From positions 124,413 to 188,412 of the forward strand of contig NZ_JADGMY010000016.1 in assembly GCF_015234515.1 (NCBI RefSeq): 64,000 bases of DNA, written 5' to 3'. A program made the position numbers and the translations under genes. The notes beneath the pieces were generated by a model. That model was not told the origin of the DNA. It did no database searches and saw only the letters and a list, made by a program, of their open reading frames with translations. The DNA comes from Cellulomonas sp. (GTDB lineage Bacteria > Actinomycetota > Actinomycetes > Actinomycetales > Cellulomonadaceae). This document shows, piece after piece, positions 1 to 7,661 of the stretch. Position 1 is the stretch's first letter, and the number at the start of each line of letters is the position of its first letter.

Positions 1-2404
1 TGGCCGTCACGGTCGAGCCGGACTGCGACCAGGTCGCGCTCCAGCCCTGCTGGACCTGCTGGCCGTTGGCGAACGTGAACTTCAGGTTCCAGCCGCTCAG
101 CGCGGTGGTCCCGCGGTTCGTGACCTTCACCGAGGCCGTGAAGCCGGTGTTCCAGCTGTTCGCCGTGTAGCTCACCGAGCAGGACGCCGTGGGGTTCTGC
201 GTCGGCGTCGGGCTCGACGTCGGCGTCGGCGTGACCGTCGGCGTGGGCGTCACGGTGGGCGTCGGCGTGACCGTCGGCGTCACCGTGGGCGTCGGCGTCA
301 CGGTCGGCGTCGGCGTGGCCGTGGGGTCCTCGCCCGGGCCCGCGTCCTCGAACAGGCGCGCGTAGTCGGACAGCGCACCGGCGATGGCCGTCTGCGCCCA
401 GAACCGGTGGTACTCGAACTGCGGGTCGGCCCCGCCGTTGAGCGCCGCCTGGACCTTCGCCCACTGCGGGTCCTGCTTGTAGAAGGACCGGATGTCGAGG
501 AACGACACACCGGGCTTGACCTCGTCGCCGTTGGGCATGGTGCCCGACCAGCCGGACGGGATGTAGATGCCGTTGCCACCCGCGGTGTAGACGTCGTCGA
601 ACCGCTGGTAGTCCTTGCGGGTCTCGACCGAGGAGACGCCCAGGGAGTCCTGGTTGTTGTCCCAGATCGCGTCAAGCAGGTCCTTGGCGGTGTCACGCGC
701 CTCGGTGTTGCCCGACTTGGCCGCGTAGAACAGCAGCGCACGGGCGGTGTCGCCGGCGACGCCGACGTCCTGGCCGGAGCTCTTCATCGTGACGGTCAGA
801 CCGGAGTTGGAGCCCGGGTTGGTCGGGTTCCAGGTGTCGGGCTTGCCCGACCACGTCAGCTCGGACGGGACGGACCAGTCGGCGCCGTCCGTCTCGATGT
901 GGTCGACGACCCACGCGGCCCACTTGTCGAGGACGGTCTTCGCCTTGGCGTTGCCCGTCTCGTAGTAGAGCTCGGCGAGCCGCTGGACGCCCCACGCCTG
1001 CATGCCGAACCACTGGTTCGACGGCGGGTCGTTGTAGACGGGCGCCTCGGTGTAGGCCATGCCGTAGAACGTCGGCGTGCCGGCCGGGGGCTGCGCGTAC
1101 GCACCGTCCCAGCTGTTGGTGGCGCCACCGGCGATCGGGCCGTTGGACGACTGCAGCCACTGGTAGAGCTCGACCTGACGCTCGGCGGCCTTGGTCCAGT
1201 CCGCCTTGGCGGTCGCCGACTTCGGCGTCAGCTTGGGGTCGTTGGCCAGGGCCCACGCCGCGAACGGGTTCTGGTACCCGAAGTGCGCGTGCGACGAGCC
1301 GATGCGCCACGCCCAGCCGGCGTTCGAGTCGGTCGCGCCGCCCCAGGCCATGTACCAGGACAGCAGGTAGTGCGCGCTCTCCTTGCCGGACCCGGCGGGG
1401 CAGCTCGGCGACGTGCAGCCGATGGTCTTGAAGTACTTGTCGAACAGCGTGTAGCGCAGGTAGTCGCCGAGCTTGGCGGCCTTGGTGACGGTCGCCGCGA
1501 CGTCCGCCGCCTTGCCCTGCTCGGTCGCCCACTTGTTGGCCCAGTAGACGGCCTCGACGGCGCGCGCGTCGGCGTCGGACGCCGACGTGTACTTCCACTG
1601 CTTGGCGTACGACGCGTCACCGGTGAACAGGTCGAGGTAGCCGTTCGGCCCGCCGTGCGTGAAGTCGTCGCACGTGGGGTGCGGGACGGTCTCCCACACC
1701 GACTCCTGCGGGCCGCGCTGGAAGGTGTTGACGAGCGACATGCCCTCGTGGTCCGGGCCCAGCTGGCAGCCGGGGCCGGGCGCGGCACCGAAGCCGTAGA
1801 TGTTGTCGACGTCGCCCAGCCAGTGCATCTGGTAGATGTCGTTGTTGCCGTACGTCGCGCGCAGCTCGGCCGCGATCGGGTCCTTGCCGACGCTGCCGCT
1901 GCTGCCGATCTGCGACGGGTAGTTGCTCGGGTGGTTGTACTCCGAGGCGTAGCTGGCCGGTGCGTCGGCCTTGTAGAAGGAGTTCGTGGGCTGATCCGCC
2001 TGCTGGGGGATCATGTACGTCTCCATGTTGACCCAGGCCTCGTTCAGCGGGTCCCAGTCTCCCGTCGCCTGGCCGTACAGCGCCTCGAGCCACAGCCAGT
2101 AGCTGTACGCCTCGGACGTCGTCATGTGCCCGTAGTCCGGGGCCTCGACCATGAGGGTCTCGACTGCGTGGTAGGGGATGCCCTGAGGGCTGAAGTACCC
2201 GTTGGCGGGGTCCTTGATCTTGTCGTACTGCTCGAGGAACCGCTCCGCGTACTCGGAGTCGACCACGACCGCTGCGGGCGCGACCTGCGCCGTGGGCCCG
2301 GCGAGGGCGGACGCGGCCTGCGCGCCTGCCACGGCCACGAGCGACGTGGCTGTCAGAACGGCCCAGGCCGCTCTGACGGCACGCCGTCGGGTGCTTGAGG
2401 ACAT
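1..2404 (-). CDS. GH48 processive exocellulase with CBM2 (C-terminus truncated by window)
   Basis: Secreted reducing-end cellobiohydrolase of family GH48, the main exocellulase of cellulolytic actinobacteria. The ATG at 2404 follows an AAAGG Shine-Dalgarno and opens a signal peptide (RRR at residues 6-8, hydrophobic core to about 35). The catalytic module covers about residues 48-690. VEAPDYGHMTTSEA (residues 86-99) places E87 and E98 eleven residues apart, the spacing I recall for Cel48F E44/E55, with E98 the expected acid. A Pro-Thr-Val linker (plus-strand positions about 183-335) leads to a CBM2 (SCSVSYTANSWNTGF) that runs off the window before its end. No FnIII modules lie between catalytic domain and linker, unlike C. 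fimi CbhB. A long open frame on the opposite strand is only a codon-bias shadow. Confidence 0.95.
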   Translation of the reverse strand, partial: MSSSTRRRAVRAAWAVLTATSLVAVAGAQAASALAGPTAQVAPAAVVVDSEYAERFLEQYDKIKDPANGYFSPQGIPYHAVETLMVEAPDYGHMTTSEAYSYWLWLEALYGQATGDWDPLNEAWVNMETYMIPQQADQPTNSFYKADAPASYASEYNHPSNYPSQIGSSGSVGKDPIAAELRATYGNNDIYQMHWLGDVDNIYGFGAAPGPGCQLGPDHEGMSLVNTFQRGPQESVWETVPHPTCDDFTHGGPNGYLDLFTGDASYAKQWKYTSASDADARAVEAVYWANKWATEQGKAADVAATVTKAAKLGDYLRYTLFDKYFKTIGCTSPSCPAGSGKESAHYLLSWYMAWGGATDSNAGWAWRIGSSHAHFGYQNPFAAWALANDPKLTPKSATAKADWTKAAERQVELYQWLQSSNGPIAGGATNSWDGAYAQPPAGTPTFYGMAYTEAPVYNDPPSNQWFGMQAWGVQRLAELYYETGNAKAKTVLDKWAAWVVDHIETDGADWSVPSELTWSGKPDTWNPTNPGSNSGLTVTMKSSGQDVGVAGDTARALLFYAAKSGNTEARDTAKDLLDAIWDNNQDSLGVSSVETRKDYQRFDDVYTAGGNGIYIPSGWSGTMPNGDEVKPGVSFLDIRSFYKQDPQWAKVQAALNGGADPQFEYHRFWAQTAIAGALSDYARLFEDAGPGEDPTATPTPTVTPTPTVTPTVTPTPTVTPTPTVTPTPTSSPTPTQNPTASCSVSYTANSWNTGFTASVKVTNRGTTALSGWNLKFTFANGQQVQQGWSATWSQSGSTVTA

Positions 2405-2594
2405 CTTCCGTACCTTTCTTGGCGTCGACCACGCGCGGCCTCGGTGCCGCCGTGGAACCTGCCGGCGGCCTCGGTGCCGCCGCCAGTCCTGCGAGAAGGA
2501 ACGGACCGCGGGCCGGTGGCGCGGCATCGCGCACCGCGGCGAGCGGTCTGGACGTCGCTCACTCTCTTCACGCGCGCGTGCGCCGTCCAGGTGG

Positions 2595-2606
2595 CGAAAC
2601 GCTTAG
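2595..2606. promoter_or_regulatory. GAAACGCTT operator-like motif upstream of the GH48 gene
   Basis: The sequence CGAAACGCTTAG lies about 190 bp upstream of the cellulase start. The same core, read as AAGCGTTT on the plus strand, precedes the GH127 gene (7553-7564) and the CBM2-Cip1 gene (22397-22409). The CG-centred form resembles LacI-family operators. No regulator in the window can be tied to it by sequence alone. Confidence 0.4.
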
Positions 2607-2619
2607 GGACGGGACCTCG

Positions 2620-2633
2620 TGGGAGCGCGACCA
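2620..2633. promoter_or_regulatory. CebR/CelR-like box (imperfect) upstream of the GH48 gene
   Basis: TGGGAGCGCGACCA matches 12 of 14 positions of TGGGAGCGCTCCCA, the operator of the actinobacterial cellobiose-responsive LacI-family repressors CelR/CebR. It sits about 215 bp upstream of the start and is the best cellulase-type operator seen between 2405 and 2699. The two mismatches are in the right half. The remainder of that 295-bp gap shows no gene. Confidence 0.45.
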
Positions 2634-2699
2634 GACCGGCCGCACGCGGACGGCGCGCCACCCGGTGGGGTGACGCGCCGTCGGGGCACGTTCGCTCCT

Positions 2700-3542
2700 T
2701 CAGCTCCAGCGGAAGATGCGCACCGCCAGCGGCGTCGCGACCGCCGCCCACAGCGCCATGACGACCATCTGCTGCGTCGGGAACGGCGCACCGACCCACG
2801 CGTCGGTCATCGCCTGGGTGGCGGCGCCGAGCGGCAGGTACGTGGCGATCGTCTGGACGACCTCCGGCATGATGGGCAGCGGCATCCACACGCCGGCGAA
2901 GAACAGGCTGATGAAGTAGGCCGTCATGCCCAGCCCGTTCGCCGCCCCCGTCGTCGCCGCCCGGGCCGCGATGAGCGCACCGAGCCCGAACACCGACAGC
3001 ACCGCGAGCAGGAACGCCAGCGCGACGGTCCACGGCTGGCGCGGCAGCTCGATGTCGAGCACGACGACGGCCGACACGAGCGCGAGCGCCGCCGCGACCA
3101 CGAGCGCCGCGAGGTTGACCAGCACCTGCGCGACCAGCAGCCGCGACGGCCCGACCGGTGTCGTCGAGAGCCGGCGCAGCACGCCACGCTGCCGGTAGGT
3201 GGCCACCGTGACCGGGAAGCTCGACAGGCCGATCGTCGCGATCGCGAGGCTCAGCACGATGGGCGTGTACCCCGTGATGGCGGTGATCTGCGCGAGCAGC
3301 GGGTCCTGGTCACTGAAGGGGTCGTCCGCCCAGGGCATCACGAGCCCCAGCACCGTGAGCAGCACGACGGGGAAGCCCAGGGAGAAGAACGCCGCGGCCG
3401 GGTCCCGGATCAGCAGCCGCGCCTCGGCGACGATCATGCGGACGAGCGCGCCACCGCGGCGGTGCGTCGCGGCAGGTGCGGGGGCCAGGGCGCCGCGTCG
3501 TGCAGCAGCAGGCGTGGTGGTGGGGGTCGGGGTCGTGGTCAT
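2700..3542 (-). CDS. ABC-2 type exporter permease
   Basis: Membrane subunit of an ABC-2 exporter, 280 residues. A polar Thr/Pro/Ala N-terminus (residues 1-35) is followed by about six membrane segments, beginning near LIRDPAAAFFSLGFPVVLLT and ending close to the C-terminus at IFRWS. Layout and length match the YhhJ/NodJ-like ABC2_membrane family that moves drugs, lipids or polysaccharides; the substrate cannot be read here. The ATG at 3542 lies one base past the stop of the ATPase gene, so the two are translationally linked. An upstream in-frame extension would run inside the ATPase gene and was rejected. Confidence 0.85.
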   Translation of the reverse strand: MTTTPTPTTTPAAARRGALAPAPAATHRRGGALVRMIVAEARLLIRDPAAAFFSLGFPVVLLTVLGLVMPWADDPFSDQDPLLAQITAITGYTPIVLSLAIATIGLSSFPVTVATYRQRGVLRRLSTTPVGPSRLLVAQVLVNLAALVVAAALALVSAVVVLDIELPRQPWTVALAFLLAVLSVFGLGALIAARAATTGAANGLGMTAYFISLFFAGVWMPLPIMPEVVQTIATYLPLGAATQAMTDAWVGAPFPTQQMVVMALWAAVATPLAVRIFRWS

Positions 3543-3543
3543 G

Positions 3544-4503
3544 TCACACCTCCGCGGTGGTCGTGGCGAGCTCGGGCTCGGCGCTCTGCGCACCGGTGAG
3601 GGAGACGAACGCGTCCTCGAGGGACGCGCGCTCCAGACGGACGTCGTGCGTCGTGACGCCGTGGCGGGCGAGCGCGACGAGCACGCCCTGGACGAGCGCA
3701 CCGCCGCCGCGCACCACCAGCGCACGGTCCTCGACCACCGCCTCGCGCACCCCGGGGACCCCCGCGAGCGCGCCGAGCAGCACACCGTCGGCGACCGGCA
3801 CCTCGGGACGCACGCGCAGCACGTGCTCCCCCTGCGCGAGCTCGACGATCTGGTCGGGCGTCCCGACCGCCGCGACGCGTCCTGCCGCGATGAGCGCGAT
3901 GCGGTCGCACAGCCGCTCCGCCTCCTCCATGAGGTGCGTGACGAGCACGATCGTCACCCCGGCGTCGCGGATCGCCTCGACGACCGCCCACGTCTCGCGG
4001 CGGGCGTGCGGGTCGAGTCCCGTCGTCAGCTCGTCGAGGATCGCCAGCTCGGGCCGGCCGACGAGCGCGAGCGCGACCGACAGCCGCTGCTTCTGCCCGC
4101 CGGACAGGTCCTTGAACGCGGCGTCCCGCTTGGCGGTGAGCCCGAGCAGGTCGAGCAGGTCCGCCGGGTCCGCCGGGGCGGCGTAGAAGGACGCGTACAG
4201 CTCGAGCGCCTCCTGGACGCGCAGCCGGTCGGGCAGCGCCGACTCCTGCAGCTGCAGCCCGACCCTCTCGTGCAGCGCGGCGGCCTGCGTCGTGGGGTCG
4301 AGCCCGAGGACGCTGACGGTGCCGCCGTCGGGGCGGCGCAGACCGGCGATCATCTCGACCGTCGTCGTCTTGCCCGCGCCGTTGCGCCCCAGGATGCCGT
4401 AGATCTCGCCGCGCTCGACCGACAGGGAGACGTCGCGGACCGCGTGGGTGGTGCCGTAGGACTTGCGCAGGTGCTCGGCCAGGATGACCGGGGTGGAGCT
4501 CAT
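3544..4503 (-). CDS. ABC exporter ATP-binding protein
   Basis: Nucleotide-binding subunit of 319 residues partnering the permease that starts at 3542. Walker A is GRNGAGKTT, the signature is LSGGQKQRL and Walker B with the catalytic Glu is LAILDELTTGLD, followed by the switch His (VTHLMEE). The DrrA-like C-terminal extension ends with LEDAFVSLTG, as in the CcmA/DrrA class. The ATG at 4503 is preceded by GAGG. The 117-bp gap to the upstream membrane-protein gene leaves it open whether this pair belongs to the 4621-7471 operon. Confidence 0.92.
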   Translation of the reverse strand: MSSTPVILAEHLRKSYGTTHAVRDVSLSVERGEIYGILGRNGAGKTTTVEMIAGLRRPDGGTVSVLGLDPTTQAAALHERVGLQLQESALPDRLRVQEALELYASFYAAPADPADLLDLLGLTAKRDAAFKDLSGGQKQRLSVALALVGRPELAILDELTTGLDPHARRETWAVVEAIRDAGVTIVLVTHLMEEAERLCDRIALIAAGRVAAVGTPDQIVELAQGEHVLRVRPEVPVADGVLLGALAGVPGVREAVVEDRALVVRGGGALVQGVLVALARHGVTTHDVRLERASLEDAFVSLTGAQSAEPELATTTAEV

Positions 4504-4620
4504 GGTGCGCCTCCTCGAGGGTGGTGCGCCGCTCGGCGCGAGGGTGTGGGGTGCCGCGGAGACGGCAGCTGCCGGCTCCGTGAGCGGTGGCGGGTCGTGC
4601 CGCGGTGGGCGGCGGTGGGC

Positions 4621-5358
4621 TCAGCCGGTCGTCGAGGCGAGCTGGGTGCGGCGCGCGAGCGTCGCGAACACGGCGGCGCAGGCCGCGGCGAGGAGCACGC
4701 CGACGAGGGCGCTGAGTGCGATCCGCGGGCCGCCCTCGGGCAGACCGAGGAACGGGACGAACGGCAGGACGTAGAGGACCAGCGCGAGCGGTCCCACCGT
4801 GAACGGCAGGGCGAGCGTGCCCCACAGGCCGCCCAGCCGCTGGTAGACGATCCCCACGAGCAGCCCGGCGACGTTGGCCAGGGCGAACGGCACGACGAGC
4901 GCGACCAGGGCGACGAGGAGGTCACCGACGGAGGGGTCACCCACCGGCAGGCCGACGGTCGCCATGTGGACGCCCCAGCCGAGGGCCAGGTGGAGCGCAC
5001 GCTCCGCGAGGACGAGCAGCCCGAGGGCCACCGCGTAGCCGACCCCCGTGACGACGGCGACGACGAGCGCCGCCCGGACGAACGTGCGACGCGTCATGCC
5101 CGCGGCGACGTGCGCCACGAGGTAGGTGCCGCTGACCGCGATGGCCTGGGAGAACGGGAACCAGATCCCGCCCTGGAGGGCGAGCACCGCGATGAGCTGG
5201 TCGACCTCGCCGTCGACGAGCCACACGACGAGCGTCGCGACGGCGACGCCGGCCACCGCGAGGCCCCAGAACCAGGCGGCCAGGCGCAGGACGGTCCGGC
5301 TCAGCGACTGCACGGTGTTCAGGGTCGGCGACGGACGGGTCACGTCGGTGGTGGTCAT
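4621..5358 (-). CDS. Multispanning membrane protein, paralogue of the 5389-6135 gene
   Basis: A 245-residue protein with about six hydrophobic segments (for example LAAWFWGLAVAGVAVATLVV). It is clearly a paralogue of the product of the next gene upstream: both share the strip HVAAGMTRRTFVRAA, the WFWG segment and the LAERALHLALGWG/LAERAVHSALGWD block. Strong start signal: AAGGAGG five bases before ATG. It lies 30 bp downstream of its twin, so is probably co-transcribed with the GntR-ATPase operon and may form the heteromeric membrane part of that exporter. No named family was recognised. Confidence 0.8.
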   Translation of the reverse strand: MTTTDVTRPSPTLNTVQSLSRTVLRLAAWFWGLAVAGVAVATLVVWLVDGEVDQLIAVLALQGGIWFPFSQAIAVSGTYLVAHVAAGMTRRTFVRAALVVAVVTGVGYAVALGLLVLAERALHLALGWGVHMATVGLPVGDPSVGDLLVALVALVVPFALANVAGLLVGIVYQRLGGLWGTLALPFTVGPLALVLYVLPFVPFLGLPEGGPRIALSALVGVLLAAACAAVFATLARRTQLASTTG

Positions 5359-5388
5359 CGTCTCCTCCTTCCGGGTCGAGCGGGTGGG

Positions 5389-6135
5389 TCAGGCGTTCGA
5401 CGCGAGCTGGGCGCGCCGGGTCAGGGTGGCGAACACCAGGAGCATCACGACCCCCAGCGCGGCACCGATGCCGACGGCGAGCGCCATGTCACCTCCGGGC
5501 GTCGTGGTCCACACGCCGGGCAGGTCGACCAGCCGCGCCCCTGCGACGTACTGCGAGACGGCGACCGGGCCGACCGTCAGCGGCAGCGTGAGGGTGCCCC
5601 ACCACCCGCCGCGCGTCTGGTAGACGATCCCGACCAGCAGGCCCGACAGGTTGCCGAGGACGAACGGCACGGCGAGGTCGAGGAACAGCAGCCAGAACGG
5701 CGACGACTCGTCGGTGAGCTGGATCTCGGTGATCGTCGCGTCCCACCCGAGCGCGCTGTGGACGGCCCGCTCGGCCAGGATGACGGCCGTGAGGATCGCC
5801 GCGTACGCCAGACCGGCCGTCACCTCGACGAGCACGGCGGCGCGGACGAACGTGCGCCGCGTCATGCCGGCCGCGACGTGGACCCGCAGGTAGGCGGCGA
5901 CGAGCATGATCGCCAGCGAGAACGGGAACCACAGCGAGCCCTGACGCGCGTACACGGCGATGGACACGTCCACGCGGCCGGTGACGAGCCAGGCGACCAC
6001 GTTGGCGACCGTGATCGCGGCCACCGCGATCCCCCAGAACCACCCGGCCATGACGAGCAGGGCGGCACCCAGCCGACGCACGGTGTGCGCGACGGGTGTC
6101 GTGGTGCGCGCGGGTGCGGTGGTGCCGGTGGTCAT
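5389..6135 (-). CDS. Membrane component of the YtrA-controlled ABC transporter
   Basis: A 248-residue integral membrane protein with about six segments, starting GWFWGIAVAAITVANVVAWL and including WFPFSLAIMLVAAYL and the conserved HVAAGMTRRTFVRAA strip. Its ATG at 6135 overlaps the stop of the ATPase gene by 4 nt, which assigns it as that ATPase's membrane partner. It is the tandem paralogue of the 4621-5358 gene. The arrangement recalls YtrABCDEF-type operons, though the permease fold could not be assigned to a family. Confidence 0.82.
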   Translation of the reverse strand: MTTGTTAPARTTTPVAHTVRRLGAALLVMAGWFWGIAVAAITVANVVAWLVTGRVDVSIAVYARQGSLWFPFSLAIMLVAAYLRVHVAAGMTRRTFVRAAVLVEVTAGLAYAAILTAVILAERAVHSALGWDATITEIQLTDESSPFWLLFLDLAVPFVLGNLSGLLVGIVYQTRGGWWGTLTLPLTVGPVAVSQYVAGARLVDLPGVWTTTPGGDMALAVGIGAALGVVMLLVFATLTRRAQLASNA

Positions 6136-7061
6136 CGGTCGACCTCCTGGCGTGCGCGGGACGACGACGCGCCCGTGCGGTTCGGGTCCGTCAGGTGCAC
6201 GAACAGGTCCTGCAGCGGGACGGGGCCGAGGTCGACCCCGGCCTCCCGTGCGCGGCGCACGTCGCCCTCCACGAGTGCGCCGCGCACGGTCGTCTGGACG
6301 GTGCCGCCGAGCCGCTGGGTCGCGAGCACCTCGCGCCCGGCGACGAACTCCTGCACCGCGGTCGCCGGACCGGTGACCGACACACCCTCGGCGCGCAGGC
6401 TCTCGGCGTCCTGGGTGACCAGCACGCGCCCACGGTCGAGCACGACGACGTCCTCGAGGAGACGCTCGATCTCGTCGATCAGGTGGCTGGACAGCACCAG
6501 GGTGCGCGGGTGCTCGGCGTAGTCCGCGAGCAGCGTGTCGTAGAACGCGTACCGGCTGGGCGCGTCGAGCCCCAGGTGGACCTCGTCGAGGATCGTCAGG
6601 GGCGCGCGCGACGCCAGGCCGAGCACGATGCCGAAGGCGGACTTCTTGCCGCGCGAGAGCTTGGACGGCTTGCGCTGCGGCTCGAGCTCGAACAGGTCCA
6701 TGAGCTCGCCCGCGAGCTCGTGCGAGAACGTCGGGCGCGCACCGGAGACGTACGCGAGGTTGTCCTTCAGCGAGTAGTCGTCCAGCACGTCGCCCGACTC
6801 GCGGACGAAGCACACGCCGGGCACGACGCGCTCGTTCTCCCACGGGTCCTCGCCGTCGACGAGGACCCGGCCGGCGGTCGGACGACGGAACGCGGCCACC
6901 AGCCCGGCGAGCGTGGACTTGCCGGAGCCGTTGCGCCCGAGCAGGCCGGTGATGGTGCCGGGACGGATCGTCAGCGTCACGTCGTCGAGCGCGACGACGT
7001 CGCCGTAGCGCTGCGTGACGCCCTGCAGCTCGACGCCCCAGCCGGTGGTCGTCGCGGTCAT
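6132..7061 (-). CDS. ABC transporter ATP-binding protein (YtrB-like)
   Basis: A 309-residue ATPase with Walker A GRNGSGKST and Walker B TILDEVHLGLD. The signature is divergent (LSRGKKS in place of LSGGQ), typical of the YtrB/EcsA-like class beside GntR regulators. The switch His is in LSSHLIDEIE. Its start overlaps the upstream GntR stop by 4 nt and its stop overlaps the downstream membrane gene by 4 nt, so regulator, ATPase and permease are translationally coupled. The substrate is unknown; relatives respond to cell-wall antibiotics. Confidence 0.9.
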   Translation of the reverse strand: MTATTTGWGVELQGVTQRYGDVVALDDVTLTIRPGTITGLLGRNGSGKSTLAGLVAAFRRPTAGRVLVDGEDPWENERVVPGVCFVRESGDVLDDYSLKDNLAYVSGARPTFSHELAGELMDLFELEPQRKPSKLSRGKKSAFGIVLGLASRAPLTILDEVHLGLDAPSRYAFYDTLLADYAEHPRTLVLSSHLIDEIERLLEDVVVLDRGRVLVTQDAESLRAEGVSVTGPATAVQEFVAGREVLATQRLGGTVQTTVRGALVEGDVRRAREAGVDLGPVPLQDLFVHLTDPNRTGASSSRARQEVDR

Positions 7062-7471
7062 CGTGCATCTCCCTGGGGTCCGTCGGTGGTGGTGGTGGGC
7101 GCCGGGGCGGTGGCCGCGCGGGCGCGGAGCCGGGCGACGACGTCCTCGACGTCGATGCCCAGGACGCGGGCGGCGTCGGCCACCGGGTCGACGCTGTCGG
7201 TGAAGAAGGACTCGCGGGCGTCGGCGAGCAGCCGCTCGCGGGCACCGGGGGCGACGAACATCCCGACGCCCCGGCGCTTGTAGAGCACGCCCTCGTCGAC
7301 GAGCTGCGCGAACGCCTTGGCCGCCGTCGCCGGGTTGATCCGGAACGTGGTGGCGTACTGCGTCGTGGACATGACCTGCTCCTCGGCGGCCAGGGCTCCC
7401 GAGAGCACGTCCTGGCGGATCTGGTCGGCGATCTGCAGGTACACGGGGTCGCGTCCGTCGAACACGGTCAC
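7058..7471 (-). CDS. GntR-family repressor, YtrA subfamily
   Basis: A 137-residue regulator with an N-terminal winged helix (VYLQIADQIRQDVLSG, then TTFRINPATAAKAFAQLVDEGVLYKRRGVGMFV) and a short C-terminal dimerisation region, the length expected for YtrA. The start is a GTG giving MTVFDGRD, preceded by AGGAAGG. It is first in the operon and a perfect palindrome lies about 19 bp upstream, indicating autoregulation together with the exporter. The effector is unknown; cell-envelope stress is typical for the subfamily. Confidence 0.93.
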   Translation of the reverse strand: MTVFDGRDPVYLQIADQIRQDVLSGALAAEEQVMSTTQYATTFRINPATAAKAFAQLVDEGVLYKRRGVGMFVAPGARERLLADARESFFTDSVDPVADAARVLGIDVEDVVARLRARAATAPAPTTTTDGPQGDAR

Positions 7472-7489
7472 CCCTTCCTGCCGGTTGTC

Positions 7490-7515
7490 TGGTTCATTAC
7501 TCGACTAATGAACCA
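7490..7515. promoter_or_regulatory. Operator of the GntR/YtrA-type regulator
   Basis: A perfect inverted repeat, TGGTTCATTA then six bases then TAATGAACCA, sits 19-44 bp upstream of the GntR gene. Two 10-bp arms in such GC-rich DNA, plus the AT-rich core, fit a YtrA operator overlapping the promoter. It also lies between this operon and the divergent GH127 gene. Confidence 0.8.
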
Positions 7516-7552
7516 TAGAACCGCGCCGGCTGCAACCCCCCGTCGCGGACTG

Positions 7553-7564
7553 CGAAGCGTTTCG
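7553..7564. promoter_or_regulatory. CGAAGCGTTTCG operator-like motif upstream of the GH127 gene
   Basis: A near-palindromic, CG-centred 12-mer about 98 bp upstream of the GH127-type gene. It shares its core with motifs in front of the GH48 gene and the CBM2-Cip1 gene. It resembles a LacI-family operator. Confidence 0.4.
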
Positions 7565-7622
7565 TCCGCGCCACGGCGTTTACGACCACCGCGCGCCGGG
7601 TTACGTTCACCGGCATCCCGGT

Positions 7623-7636
7623 TGTGATCGTTCACA
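7623..7636. promoter_or_regulatory. TGTGATCGTTCACA palindrome before the GH127 start
   Basis: A 14-bp CG-centred palindrome with one mismatched pair, ending 25 bp upstream of the GH127 ATG. The four-base centre makes it too short for a Crp/GlxR site (which needs six), so a LacI-type operator near the transcription start is more likely. Confidence 0.35.
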
Positions 7637-7661
7637 CCGCCTCGACGGAGAGGTCCCGACG

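Noticed and set aside
407..2398. 663-codon plus-strand open frame opposite the GH48 gene
   Set aside because: Composition is Arg/Val/Gly-rich with no domains; it mirrors the codon bias of the real minus-strand cellulase.
3199..6522. 1107-codon plus-strand open frame across the ABC exporter genes
   Set aside because: It lies antisense to several genes with clear Walker motifs and encodes Arg/Asp-rich low complexity.
7623..7636. Crp/GlxR-type site (TGTGA-TCACA)
   Set aside because: The half-sites are separated by four bases rather than six, so a canonical Crp-family dimer would not fit; kept only as a generic palindrome.
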